In this document: piece by piece, positions 42,841-51,699 of the stretch
Layout: each line of letters begins with the position of its first letter
Position numbering within the stretch: the first letter of the stretch is position 1
Origin: an uncultured Lachnospiraceae bacterium
GTDB taxonomy: Bacteria; Bacillota; Clostridia; Lachnospirales; Lachnospiraceae
Direction: 5' to 3'
Assembly: GCA_910578885.1 (NCBI GenBank)
Contig: CAJTSH010000015.1
Location: forward strand, 13,327-77,326
DNA length: 64,000 nucleotides
Translations under genes and position numbers: made by a program
The notes under the pieces: model-generated
What the model saw: the letters and a program-made list of their open reading frames with translations, nothing else
Told to the model about the DNA's origin: nothing
Database searches by the model: none

Positions 42841-43878
42841 ATGAATATTACAAAGAGCGAATTTGGTTATACAGCGCAGAAAGAACCCGTTTCTTTATAC
42901 CGGATGGAAAACTCCTCCGGTGCATCAGTTACCGTATCCGATTACGGATGCCGGCTAATCAGCATTTTTGTTCCCAATAAAGAGGGCGAATTAATTGATG
43001 TTTGCCTAGGGCTCAAGGACATGGAACAGTATCTTATGGACGACGCCTCTATGGGCGTTGTTGCCGGACGCTGTGCGAACCGTATAGCCAAGGGGCAGTT
43101 TATTTTAAACGGTTCTTCCTATCAGCTGGCAGTCAACAATGGTCCTAATCATCTTCACGGCGGTCCCACAGGCTTTGGACAACGGGTATGGAATACAAGA
43201 ATTGATGACGACAAAGTTATATTTTCCCGCCTGTCACCGGACGGCGAGGAAGGATATCCGGGCAATCTGAATGTATCCGTTACCTATGGCTGGTCAGAGG
43301 ACAATGAACTTTCTATCATCTATGAAGCATCCAGCGACGCAGATACACTTTTCTCTGTCACCAGCCACGGGTATTTCAATCTGAATGGTCAGGGAAGTGA
43401 TACCGTATTGGATCACGAATTACGAATCGATGCAGATTGTATCACCGAAGTAGATGCAACTCAGATTCCAACCGGAAATATACCTTCTGTAGAGGGGACG
43501 CCTTTCGATTTCCGTAAATTTAAGACAATTGGCAGGGATATCAACGTCCCAAATGCCCAGCTTGCCATCAGCGATACTTACGACCATAATCTAATCCTTA
43601 ACGGCACCGGATTTCGCGAAGCAGCAGTGCTGCAGGCAAAGCAGAGCGGCATTCGTATGACTTGCTTTACCGACCAGCCGGGTCTGCAGTTATATGTTCC
43701 CTGCTATGTCCTTCATCAAAAAGGAAAGAATGATATTGATTATCCGGCTTTCTCTTCCGTATGCTTGGAAACACAGCATTTCCCGGATTCTATCAATCAT
43801 TCGGATTTTCCGTCAGTGGTGTTAAAAGCCGGTGAAGCTTATCGCTCAAAAACATTGTATCACTTTTCTGTGATGTAG
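42841..43878 (+). CDS. galM: Aldose 1-epimerase (galactose mutarotase)
   Basis: 345 residues with AAGGAGATATT before the ATG. Motifs: NGPNHLHGGPTGFG, SHGYFNLNGQG (active-site His), GTPFDFR and the catalytic Glu in SVCLETQHFPDS. It interconverts alpha and beta anomers of hexoses in the cytosol. Alone on the plus strand with a strong terminator. Confidence 0.95.
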   Translation: MNITKSEFGYTAQKEPVSLYRMENSSGASVTVSDYGCRLISIFVPNKEGELIDVCLGLKDMEQYLMDDASMGVVAGRCANRIAKGQFILNGSSYQLAVNNGPNHLHGGPTGFGQRVWNTRIDDDKVIFSRLSPDGEEGYPGNLNVSVTYGWSEDNELSIIYEASSDADTLFSVTSHGYFNLNGQGSDTVLDHELRIDADCITEVDATQIPTGNIPSVEGTPFDFRKFKTIGRDINVPNAQLAISDTYDHNLILNGTGFREAAVLQAKQSGIRMTCFTDQPGLQLYVPCYVLHQKGKNDIDYPAFSSVCLETQHFPDSINHSDFPSVVLKAGEAYRSKTLYHFSVM

Positions 43879-43917
43879 AGCTGAACGTTTTTAGGCAGTA
43901 CCTGATATAACTAAAAA

Positions 43918-43965
43918 GGGATGGCGTATCCGTAATTCGAATCTATGGATACGCCATCCTTTTTC
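43918..43965. terminator. Terminator of galM
   Basis: A stem of GGATGGCGTATCC pairing with GGATACGCCATCC, followed by TTTTT. AAAAA on the left side makes it work for the minus strand as well. Confidence 0.85.
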
Positions 43966-44013
43966 TGTTCCATAATCGTCCTTTCGTTAAAAATGCTAAA
44001 TAGCAACGATATA

Positions 44014-44046
44014 TCACTGTTCGCTCCTTTCGGTCACTCCAGTAAC
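44014..44046. repeat. Palindromic repeat copy inside the 3' end of cwlD
   Basis: On the minus strand it begins GTTACTGGAGTGACCGAAAG and encodes VTGVTERSEQ plus the stop. It is very similar to 6514-6547. A repeat has supplied the protein tail. Confidence 0.65.
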
Positions 44047-44745
44047 GGTATCCGGCGAGATGCCGTTGAGAAACTGCATCGCTCCCATATAAACTGCCTG
44101 CGCCACCTTCTGCTGATAGTCATCCGTCATCAATAGCGCCGCTTCCTCTGAATTACTCAAAAACCCGCATTCTACAATTACTGTGGGCGTCGGTGTCTTC
44201 TTCAAAAGATAATAACTCTCATTCGCTTTTGCCATCCGATGATTTTCCTTATCCAGTTGCGATTTCAAGCTTTCCTGAATCGTCTCCGCCAGTTCTTTTC
44301 CCTCCTCGGACTGCCCAAAATAAAAACATTGGGCGCCTTTTATCGCTTCATCCGGATAGCTGTTCTGATGAATGCTAATTGTAAAAACAGGCTTCGTTTC
44401 TGTTATGATTTCACATCTCCTGCGCATATCCTGTACTTTCTTATTATCCGCTCCGGCATCATAAAGTCCGGCATCCCCTTCTCTGGTAAGGATTACCTTC
44501 ATCCCTTCCTTCTCCAATAAATCCTTTAACTTTAATGCAATCTGAAGATTTAAATCCTTTTCCAATACGCCATTGATTCCGACCTTTCCCGGGTCGTCTC
44601 CTCCATGCCCTGCATCAACTACAATGCAAGTCTCCGTCTCCATTGCCGCGGTACTGCTGCTCACGACTGCCGCCCCCTGCCTTGCCAGAAAAAACACTCC
44701 TACCAGCATTACGATTCCCATACAAAGCTCCAACTTCCGATTCAT
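44014..44745 (-). CDS. cwlD: N-acetylmuramoyl-L-alanine amidase CwlD
   Basis: 243 residues from ATG 44745 (GGAGTGAAT upstream). One N-terminal membrane/signal segment (about 5-25), then the Amidase_3 domain: IVVDAGHGGDDPG (zinc His), EKDLNLQIALKL (zinc Glu), FTISIHQNSY (zinc His) and VIVECGFLSN (catalytic Glu). CwlD removes peptides to initiate muramic-lactam formation in spore cortex, which suggests a sporulating host. The last ten codons are part of a dispersed repeat (44014-44046). Confidence 0.92.
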   Translation of the reverse strand: MNRKLELCMGIVMLVGVFFLARQGAAVVSSSTAAMETETCIVVDAGHGGDDPGKVGINGVLEKDLNLQIALKLKDLLEKEGMKVILTREGDAGLYDAGADNKKVQDMRRRCEIITETKPVFTISIHQNSYPDEAIKGAQCFYFGQSEEGKELAETIQESLKSQLDKENHRMAKANESYYLLKKTPTPTVIVECGFLSNSEEAALLMTDDYQQKVAQAVYMGAMQFLNGISPDTVTGVTERSEQ

Positions 44746-44832
44746 ATTCACTCCATACCCTGCCACGAGTCTTTCATTCTTTATACAAGGATATGATTAA
44801 CGGGTTGGGGATATTACAACACACACTGAATA

Positions 44833-46227
44833 TCATTCCCAGGATACCCCGCCTTTCCGGATTGTCAGTGTATACCTTACCGAACATGTATGCCTGTAAG
44901 CATAAGTTGAATCCGTACACATATATGAGTTAATATTGGGATAATTTCTCTGCATATTGGGGTCGCAGATGTACCATGTGCCGTCTACATTGACTTCCGC
45001 CCATCCATGAGGCGTCATTCCTCCGTTTCTAGCAGAAACACTGCCGACTGCCACCCTTGATTCATACCCCAGCACTCTTGCCACACAGGCATAGCTTGCC
45101 GCATAGCGGAAACAATTCCCCATTCTGTTTGCAAACATATAGTTGGCGTATCCTGACATGCTCCAAGCTGCCGGCGTATCATAAAACCTCTGATAAGAAT
45201 AATTTCTCCACAATGCTTCAAAACATTTCTGCAATTTCACCTCAGCAGACCAACTGCTGTCGGTATAAGATTTCACAAAACCGACCGCCTGCACAATTTC
45301 ATCAGATGTCACCTGTATGCCTTCCGCATCCACATAGAAACTGCCTGTACTTGTATCAACAATGCAGTTACTTTGCAGTACCCCTTTCTCTATTCCCGAA
45401 GGCATAAAATAATACTTATAATCTCCAATCTTCTGCCAATCTGTCAGCATCACATTGTTTTTTGGCGAAAAATAATAGTATTTCCCATCATCATTCATCC
45501 AACCGGATTTTAAAATTCCCTTTCCGCTGCAATAGTAAGTTTTCTTTCCTGCCGTTAGCCATCCCGAAGTCTGGAGTATTCCCCTTTTATTAAAATAATA
45601 CGCCTTCTTTCCTATTTTTTGTCTCCCGGTAAGCACCTTTCCGGTTTTTGGCGAAAAATAATATTTTTTCTCATTTATTTTCACCCATTTTGTCTGCATT
45701 TGACCGCTTTTCTTGAAATAGTATATTGCTTTTCCAATCTCGTGTTTCCCAGTATACATTTTCCCGCTTTTAAGTGAAAAATAATATTTTTTCTTTTTTA
45801 TTTTTACCCAGCCCGTCCGCCTCTGCCCGTTTGCCTTAAAATAATACGTACTCCTTCCAATCTTGTGTTTCCCGGTGTACATCCTTCCGCTTTTCGGTGA
45901 AAAATAATATTTCTTCCCATCTATTTCCATCCAACCGGTCTTCCTTCGACCCGAAACATAGTAATAGGTATTCCCACCTTCCTGATGCCATCCGTTCTTT
46001 TCGTTTTCTTCGGTTTCTTTCGGCTCTTCTGCGGCGTTCTCTGTTTCCGGAGTCTCTGAGACATTCCCATTTCCCGGGGTCTCCATAGCGTTCTCGTTTG
46101 CCGGAACCTCTGCTGAAGGCTCTCCCGTCAGCGCCTCCGCCGCCGATACGGAGAACTGTATAAAACCGAATATCCAAAGCAACGCTAACAAACTAATCCA
46201 CCAAAAACTTTTCCTTTGTGTTTTCAT
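44833..46227 (-). CDS. Secreted protein with choline-binding-type repeats and transglutaminase-like domain
   Basis: 464 residues from ATG 46227 (GGAAGGGGAGA upstream). Signal peptide about 1-29, an Asn/Glu/Pro-rich linker to ~80, then about ten CW_binding_1-like units (GWMEIDGKKYYFSPKSGRMY type), unusually rich in Lys. The C-terminal ~170 residues form a transglutaminase/protease-like core with the Cys in MGNCFRYAASYACVARVLG, His in PHGWAEVNVDGTWY and Asp in CDPN. The repeats should bind cell wall; the catalytic triad suggests peptide bond cleavage or cross-linking at the surface. It abuts the GH18 gene upstream. Confidence 0.87.
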   Translation of the reverse strand: MKTQRKSFWWISLLALLWIFGFIQFSVSAAEALTGEPSAEVPANENAMETPGNGNVSETPETENAAEEPKETEENEKNGWHQEGGNTYYYVSGRRKTGWMEIDGKKYYFSPKSGRMYTGKHKIGRSTYYFKANGQRRTGWVKIKKKKYYFSLKSGKMYTGKHEIGKAIYYFKKSGQMQTKWVKINEKKYYFSPKTGKVLTGRQKIGKKAYYFNKRGILQTSGWLTAGKKTYYCSGKGILKSGWMNDDGKYYYFSPKNNVMLTDWQKIGDYKYYFMPSGIEKGVLQSNCIVDTSTGSFYVDAEGIQVTSDEIVQAVGFVKSYTDSSWSAEVKLQKCFEALWRNYSYQRFYDTPAAWSMSGYANYMFANRMGNCFRYAASYACVARVLGYESRVAVGSVSARNGGMTPHGWAEVNVDGTWYICDPNMQRNYPNINSYMCTDSTYAYRHTCSVRYTLTIRKGGVSWE

Positions 46228-46263
46228 TCTCCCCTTCCTCCTGCCAAATATAAATACTATCAT

Positions 46264-48000
46264 TTACTTTGTGTACTTGATAATCGTATCCCAGATACTA
46301 TCTGCCTCAAAGCCCAGCTTCCAGAAGGCCACCCCCGCAATGTCATTCGATTTCATCACATTCAGCTTCTTTTCGACTGATGCAGCGTCTTCTACCCAGA
46401 CCTTATAGGTCACGCCTTCATTTTCATATTCCGCATAATACTGACCGTCCTCTTCTGACCAGACCTGCTCCGCTCCATTCAGTTCAATCCGTCTCTGTGT
46501 GGTATTCATGCCTACTGCCTCACTCTTTATCTCGTAAGGTACATAATCCTCAGATGCAGATTCTACCGTATCTGATTCATCCTTTGGCGTAAGCGCCCAG
46601 ATTCTGGTATAGAATGGGCAGCCCATAACCACCTGTGATGCCGGAACCTCCTTTAACGTATTCAACACTCCGTCTGTCACAAATCCGATAGAAGATACCG
46701 AACCCTCCTCTGAGCCCACATAATGCTCATCATATGCCATCACGACAATGTAATCCGCAAAGTTTGCCTGTTCTCTTCTGTCATAAAATGCGGTATAATC
46801 TGTGGGCACGTAATTATCTACTGACAGGACGATACTGTTATTGGCGCACTTAAGGGAAAGCTCACGGATAAATTGAAGATATCCTTCTCCTGCGGCATTT
46901 TCCAAGGCTTCCATATCCACATTGATTCCGTCCAAATCATATTCGATTGCTGCCGATACCAGTTTATTTACCAAATTCTGTCTGGACGATGTCCTGCTCA
47001 ATACTTCTGTCGTATTGACTTCCTTATTTTCCAGGTTGCTGACTAATGCCCATACCTCAATATTATTTTGATGACAATAATCCACATAGTTCTTGCTTGC
47101 AAGATTTGCAATATCTCCCTGATTATCATTCAGATAGAACCAAGTAGGAGATATCACATTGATACCCTTTGTGTTCTGAAGCACACTTGCAATCTCACCG
47201 TTTCCATCGGGAGTGGTCACCTGATGCCATGCCATCTGAATCTTATCGTTCCTTGTAATATGGGTAAATACCGGCTCTTCAAATTCATGTGCACGCGCCA
47301 CGGTCTGTATGTTTCCCACAAACTTCGTCTTTAAATATCCCACAATACCATCAGATGTAGATGCTTTCGTCCAGTTTTCCCCCTCTTCCAATACCGTTAT
47401 CGCCTCGCCTTTTTCCAGCTCTTTCACAATCGGACTCTTGATTCCGCCTTTCAAGCGAAGCTGCGTTGCTTTTTTCGCTGTAGCCGCTTTCACATCCCCC
47501 CAGACGCTTGTCAGGATTACGCGGTTGGGATCCTCGTAGATTTCATGCGTCAGATTCGTGTACTTCTCTATAAAATCTAATGCCATATACATCGTCTCGC
47601 CATCCACCCTGACGATCGTATAATTTTCCGAATGACTTTCCCTGCCGACCAGATACTCATTGCTTCCGGCATTCACTGTGACCAAATTATCCGGCAAAGT
47701 ATAAAACAACAGATTTTCCGACGAATCCCAGTAGAATCTGGAATTAAACTTATCGTGCACCGTACGGTAATCCACATAGACTTGTCCGCCGGAATACTTG
47801 CAGAGGACATCAGATACTTTATCATCTATTACCATCGCCATGTCATCCTCAGCCTGCAGTCCATAATACTCCTTCATGTCCTGCACTTCCCTTGACGGTA
47901 TATATCTTTCAATGATCCGGGCTGCCAGTGTAATCAATATCACCACTACGATCAGCAGTATAACCGCCAGAACTGGAACAATCTTTTTTTTCTGCTTCAA
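46264..48000 (-). CDS. Membrane-anchored GH18-family protein with SH3-like domain
   Basis: 578 residues. The start is uncertain: TTG 48000 has CAGGAGGATGAGGCA just before it, while an ATG at 48030 has no such site. One N-terminal membrane helix (about 5-27), a copper-amine-oxidase-N-like region (VDYRTVHDKFNSRFYWDSSENL), a bacterial SH3-like domain (LEKGEAITVLEEGENWTKAS), then the GH18 barrel with signature LDGINVDMEALE and AYDEHYVGSEEGS, ending in FWKLGFEAD. The family resembles spore-cortex or cell-wall N-acetylglucosaminidases (YaaH/SleL). Next to the choline-binding-repeat protein. Confidence 0.88.
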   Translation of the reverse strand: MKQKKKIVPVLAVILLIVVVILITLAARIIERYIPSREVQDMKEYYGLQAEDDMAMVIDDKVSDVLCKYSGGQVYVDYRTVHDKFNSRFYWDSSENLLFYTLPDNLVTVNAGSNEYLVGRESHSENYTIVRVDGETMYMALDFIEKYTNLTHEIYEDPNRVILTSVWGDVKAATAKKATQLRLKGGIKSPIVKELEKGEAITVLEEGENWTKASTSDGIVGYLKTKFVGNIQTVARAHEFEEPVFTHITRNDKIQMAWHQVTTPDGNGEIASVLQNTKGINVISPTWFYLNDNQGDIANLASKNYVDYCHQNNIEVWALVSNLENKEVNTTEVLSRTSSRQNLVNKLVSAAIEYDLDGINVDMEALENAAGEGYLQFIRELSLKCANNSIVLSVDNYVPTDYTAFYDRREQANFADYIVVMAYDEHYVGSEEGSVSSIGFVTDGVLNTLKEVPASQVVMGCPFYTRIWALTPKDESDTVESASEDYVPYEIKSEAVGMNTTQRRIELNGAEQVWSEEDGQYYAEYENEGVTYKVWVEDAASVEKKLNVMKSNDIAGVAFWKLGFEADSIWDTIIKYTK

Positions 48001-48132
48001 TGCCTCATCCTCCTGTATATGCCTCACCATATTTCTATCATATCTGTTCTATTATAGCAAAACTGTATCATATTGAATAGCATAAACTCAAGATTATTTT
48101 CTTCAGTCTTGGACGGTCAAGAGATTACAATA

Positions 48133-48160
48133 AGAACCGGCAGTTTCATCCACCGGTTCT
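48133..48160. terminator. Hairpin between the GH18 gene and the small gene upstream of it
   Basis: An AGAACCGG / CCGGTTCT stem with a 12-base loop, followed on the minus strand by TTATTGT. Probably ends the kinase/ATPase operon. Confidence 0.55.
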
Positions 48161-48202
48161 CGCTCTTATTTTTGTCACTACTACGGGCATCAGGAACCCT
48201 AT

Positions 48203-48418
48203 TTATTTATCATTGTTTATCTTATCAAAATGTAATTCTGTCAGCACCCCCTTATCAAATACATAATCTCTCATATAGGAGCTTTCTTCATTGACCTCCA
48301 ACGCCGCAGCAACCCCATCCGAGGTGCTCTCCTCACCCTCCAAAAAGAGAATGATACCACGGCTTTCAATCGACTGGAGTTCTATGTAAAGACTCCTGCG
48401 CTCTTTTTGTTTTTTCAT
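48203..48418 (-). CDS. Small unknown acidic protein
   Basis: 71 residues starting MKKQKERRSLYIELQSIESR; AAAAGGGGCTTGCGGT precedes the ATG. Acidic middle and end, no membrane segment, no recognised domain. It is the last gene after the kinase and ATPase-like genes on the same strand (67-base gap), so it may belong with them. Confidence 0.6.
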   Translation of the reverse strand: MKKQKERRSLYIELQSIESRGIILFLEGEESTSDGVAAALEVNEESSYMRDYVFDKGVLTELHFDKINNDK

Positions 48419-48485
48419 ACCGCAAGCCCCTTTTTCCTAACGGAAGTAAATCCATGTGATATATTTATTCGTGAGTACTAATTCC

Positions 48486-49040
48486 TTAAAATAAAAATCT
48501 GTCAAAAAACTCATACTGGCTTTTGTCTGCCAGCAGTGGTTCTGGAAGATACGGAACAGGATACACCGGCTGTCCCACTTGTTTCTTAAAATCTTTTTTA
48601 TCTTTTCTTATCCCATTTTGTGTTAAAAATATCATGTTTCGGGCATACCGGTCCTCCTCCATTTCTTCCAATACAAACCGGATGTATTCCATTTTCCGCC
48701 AGGGCGTCAGTGAGCCAAGAACTAATTTCTGGTCACACCGCAAAAGCTCTGCGCGAATGCGGTAATAACTGCTTCCCATATCAAAGATAATAACCTCGTA
48801 ATCTTCATTTATAACATCTGCAATACCATTTCTTGTCAGATTCGGATAACAGTTTATACGGTTCCATTCAAAGGGTCCGCCCTCTCCTTTCAGAATCTCT
48901 ATGGCGTGATTCCCGCTCAATTCTACTACCGCCGTTCTTCTCCTTCTATGTGAGACGCTGTAATTTGCAAGGGATATCACCAGATGCGTTACTCCCATAC
49001 CCGCCATTGCTCCTGCTATTCCTATTGTTCTTTGCTCCAT
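48486..49040 (-). CDS. MinD/TadZ-like protein with deviant P-loop
   Basis: 184 residues. The N-terminus IGIAGAMAGMGVTHLVISLA aligns with the deviant Walker A of ParA/MinD/CpaE proteins, but the Lys positions are lost (GxxxGxGVTH). A Walker-B-like VIIFDMGSS follows, then LVLGSLTPWRKMEY. Its first 19 bases overlap the end of the kinase gene, so translation is coupled. The same GxxxGxGxTH motif occurs in the C-terminal domain of that kinase, so the two proteins share a domain. Nucleotide binding is uncertain. Confidence 0.7.
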   Translation of the reverse strand: MEQRTIGIAGAMAGMGVTHLVISLANYSVSHRRRRTAVVELSGNHAIEILKGEGGPFEWNRINCYPNLTRNGIADVINEDYEVIIFDMGSSYYRIRAELLRCDQKLVLGSLTPWRKMEYIRFVLEEMEEDRYARNMIFLTQNGIRKDKKDFKKQVGQPVYPVPYLPEPLLADKSQYEFFDRFLF

Positions 49041-50482
49041 CTTCCCCTTAATCCGGAAAATATTGCACTCCTCCTTTCTCTTTTCCTCCGGATATCACTT
49101 CTTCCGGGCGGCTGATCCTTTTGCAGCATTTTCGCAAACAGCTTTTGCTTTTTACGTGTCATCTTCCACGGATTCTCGTCAATCGGAAAACAATAGATCT
49201 TCTGCCTGCATAAATCTGCATATTTTCTACAGATGCCCTTATGAGCATGATTGCAGACGACAATTAGATTCTTTACATTTCCAAACCTTCCAAGCGCTTT
49301 CAGCGAAATTTCTTCTTCCCAGATGCTGCCGCCTATCACAAGTATGGTATAGTCTGCTTCTTCCGCAAGACAGTCTTCCAGACAGTTTCCGAAATCTGCG
49401 ACATAACTGTCCTTACCCGCTTCTTTCGCTTTGTCAGGTTCTTGTTCTTTTTCCGCATTCCACTTTAATCTGCCTTTGAAATTTCTTTTTTCATAGATAC
49501 CTTCCTGCCCCTCCGACACATAATGTCCGCGAATAAAAAGCTCTACAACGTCCACTTCATTTTGGGATTGATAAATACAGGAATAACCCATCCAATTCAA
49601 ATAGGCTGTGACCGCCAGCGCAATATGTGTGGTTCCGACGCCGGACTTCGCTCCGGCTGCTGCGATGTGATAACAGAGATGCGTATTTCCAGATTTTAAC
49701 GGACATATTTTTCTCTTTTCCTGTTCTAACGCCCGCTTCAGCTCCTCGGCGGACGCATAACGTCTGCCAATCTCTTCGGCGGATGCTTTTTGGATAATAC
49801 GTTTCAGATTTTTAGAACTGCTTTCCGCTTTCCTTTCCAATTGCAGCAGCACCTTGCCTAAGGCATATAAGTCTGCCGCAGGTGTTACGCTTTCACCAGT
49901 ATATTGTTCCGGCGCTGCATAACCGACGGTTCCAAGACGCGAAAATGACTTCTCCGGCTTTTTATCCGTCTCATTTTTTTCATGGAATTTCTTTCCCCCG
50001 CTGGTAATATAAGATGCGATTCCGAAATCGACTATTTTCACAAAATTTCCGCATACTATAATATGCTCCGGTTTCAAATCTTTATAACAGAGCGGATGCG
50101 GTTTTCTGCTGTGAAGGTAAATAAAAACCCCACATAATCGGATTCCTAACTGCATAATGTAATCCTGGGAAATAGTATCATGGTAAAGCAGATATTCCTG
50201 CAAAGATTCTCCTTCCACATATTCCTCAATCATGTAAAAATAGGATTCATCCTCTTCTATATCATAAACAATGGGAATGGATGGGTGGGATAGATTCTTT
50301 AACAGATTCGCTTCAAGACGAAATTGAGACTGCAATGGATGTGCTTTAGAAATACGTTTCACTGCGCGATATGTCTTCAATTTCACATGTTCGGCTAGAT
50401 AGACCTGACTGCTGGCTCCTTCGCCAAGCTGTCTTAGAATCCTGTATTTGCCGAACAAAATTATCTGTTCTGTGCTTCTCAT
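49022..50482 (-). CDS. Serine/threonine kinase fused to a MinD/TadZ-like domain
   Basis: 486 residues. Kinase domain about 10-260: GEGASSQVYLA glycine loop, AVKRI lysine, catalytic loop YKDLKPEHI (YKD in place of HRD), VDFGIASY and GTVGYAAPEQYTGE. No transmembrane helix follows, unlike PknB. Residues about 275-430 form a P-loop-like domain beginning HIAAAGAKSGVGTTHIALAV with no Walker lysine, then ADYTILVIGGSIW. The C-terminus is very basic. It overlaps the stand-alone domain gene at 48486. Likely a cytoplasmic signalling pair; partners unknown. Confidence 0.85.
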   Translation of the reverse strand: MRSTEQIILFGKYRILRQLGEGASSQVYLAEHVKLKTYRAVKRISKAHPLQSQFRLEANLLKNLSHPSIPIVYDIEEDESYFYMIEEYVEGESLQEYLLYHDTISQDYIMQLGIRLCGVFIYLHSRKPHPLCYKDLKPEHIIVCGNFVKIVDFGIASYITSGGKKFHEKNETDKKPEKSFSRLGTVGYAAPEQYTGESVTPAADLYALGKVLLQLERKAESSSKNLKRIIQKASAEEIGRRYASAEELKRALEQEKRKICPLKSGNTHLCYHIAAAGAKSGVGTTHIALAVTAYLNWMGYSCIYQSQNEVDVVELFIRGHYVSEGQEGIYEKRNFKGRLKWNAEKEQEPDKAKEAGKDSYVADFGNCLEDCLAEEADYTILVIGGSIWEEEISLKALGRFGNVKNLIVVCNHAHKGICRKYADLCRQKIYCFPIDENPWKMTRKKQKLFAKMLQKDQPPGRSDIRRKRERRSAIFSGLRGRWSKEQ

Positions 50483-50614
50483 AGGCTCCTTTCAAAATTG
50501 TATGTCCTATGGAAATGCATCTCATGCTACTTTTATACCACAGAATACAGATATTATGCAACAAAATCCCCATTTTTTTTATACTATTTATAAATTTTTA
50601 ATATATTTTTGACG

Positions 50615-50643
50615 TTTACAACGGATATTCTTTATTTTATAAT
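50615..50643 (+). promoter_or_regulatory. Promoter of mecA
   Basis: TTTACA (50615-50620), 17-base spacer, TATAAT (50638-50643), about 110 bases upstream of the start. Confidence 0.65.
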
Positions 50644-50693
50644 GTAGGTAAAACACAATCCTATTTTTTATTTTCTGGTAAGGAAGTGATAAG

Positions 50694-50743
50694 TTTGGAG
50701 GTAAAACTTCCAAATCTACATGGATGGCGTGAAAAACACGCCA
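50694..50743 (+). promoter_or_regulatory. Two hairpins in the mecA 5' leader
   Basis: The first is TTTGGA...TCCAAA around 50694-50714. The second is a perfect 7-bp stem TGGCGTG-AAAAA-CACGCCA (50725-50743), placed immediately before the AAGGAG of mecA. Possible control of translation. Confidence 0.5.
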
Positions 50744-50755
50744 GAAGGAGAAATT

Positions 50756-51544
50756 ATGAAAATAGAAAAAGTTAATGAAAATCAGATTCGCTGCACATTA
50801 ACGCGCCAAGATTTAGACAATAGACAACTTAAGTTAAGTGAACTTGCTTATGGAACCGAGAAGGCCAAATCTCTGTTTCGGGAGATGATGCAGCAAGCCT
50901 CTTTCGAATTTGGATTTGAGGCGGAGGATATTCCTTTGATGATAGAAGCAATACCTCTTTCTTCCGATACAATAATTTTGATTATTACGAAAGTAGAGTA
51001 TCCGGAGGAATTGGATACCCGCTTCTCCAAATTCTCTGAACCAACGGAAATATACGAAGAATTTGAAGATGAAATCTCTCCCACGGCAATTTCTGAAAGT
51101 GCAGATGATATTTTAGATCTCTTTGGAAAAGTGCAAAAGAAGCAGAATCCTAATAATTCAGAGAAGAAGTTCATTCCATTGAAGGAAGCCATTGCCCAGA
51201 AGATGAATGGACAACAGGAGACAATCGATGAACCGGTTTCTGTCCCTGTGAATCTCACCAAATTATTTGTATTTCAGAATCTGGATATACTCGAAAATTT
51301 ATCACAGATTCTCTCCAGCTTTTATGACGATTACAATACGCTGTACAAAAAGACAAATTCTTCCCGGTACTGTCTGATTATCCGCAAGGGTCATCATTCA
51401 CCGGAAGATTTCAACAAGGTATGTAATATATTATCGGAATATTCCCATCAGGAAAGATATTTCCCTGCAGCCGAGGCTTATATGGATGAGCATTACGATA
51501 TTTTAATTTCCAGCCGCGCAATTCAGACATTAGCCGAAATCTAA
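50756..51544 (+). CDS. mecA: Adaptor protein MecA
   Basis: 262 residues from ATG 50756 (AAGGAGAAATT upstream). The N-terminal substrate-binding domain begins MKIEKVNENQIRCTLTRQDL, followed by an acidic, Ser-rich linker (about 95-165). The C-terminal domain (about 175-262) contains LFVFQNLDILENLSQIL and the ClpC-binding end. MecA delivers substrates to ClpCP. Monocistronic with promoter 50615 and terminator 51595. Confidence 0.93.
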   Translation: MKIEKVNENQIRCTLTRQDLDNRQLKLSELAYGTEKAKSLFREMMQQASFEFGFEAEDIPLMIEAIPLSSDTIILIITKVEYPEELDTRFSKFSEPTEIYEEFEDEISPTAISESADDILDLFGKVQKKQNPNNSEKKFIPLKEAIAQKMNGQQETIDEPVSVPVNLTKLFVFQNLDILENLSQILSSFYDDYNTLYKKTNSSRYCLIIRKGHHSPEDFNKVCNILSEYSHQERYFPAAEAYMDEHYDILISSRAIQTLAEI

Positions 51545-51594
51545 TCTTTGCTTACTGTTACAGATTTTATCCACCCATAAGTTTTTATGATAAA

Positions 51595-51629
51595 AACGGT
51601 CAATCCTTCTCTGGAAAGGATTGACCGTT
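51595..51629. terminator. Terminator of mecA
   Basis: A perfect 14-bp stem (AACGGTCAATCCTT / AAGGATTGACCGTT) with a 7-base loop, followed by ATATGTTTCT on the plus strand and TTTTATC on the minus strand. Confidence 0.75.
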
Positions 51630-51645
51630 ATATGTTTCTAATATT

Positions 51646-51676
51646 GTAACCATTCAGCCTTCGGCTTCATAGTTAC
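51646..51676. repeat. Dispersed palindromic repeat
   Basis: GTAACCATTCAGCC-TTC-GGCTTCATAGTTAC, same family as 27245 and 61448. It lies between the mecA terminator and the DUF1858 gene stop. Confidence 0.7.
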
Positions 51677-51699
51677 CTAATATCTGCCCTGCCGCCTTA

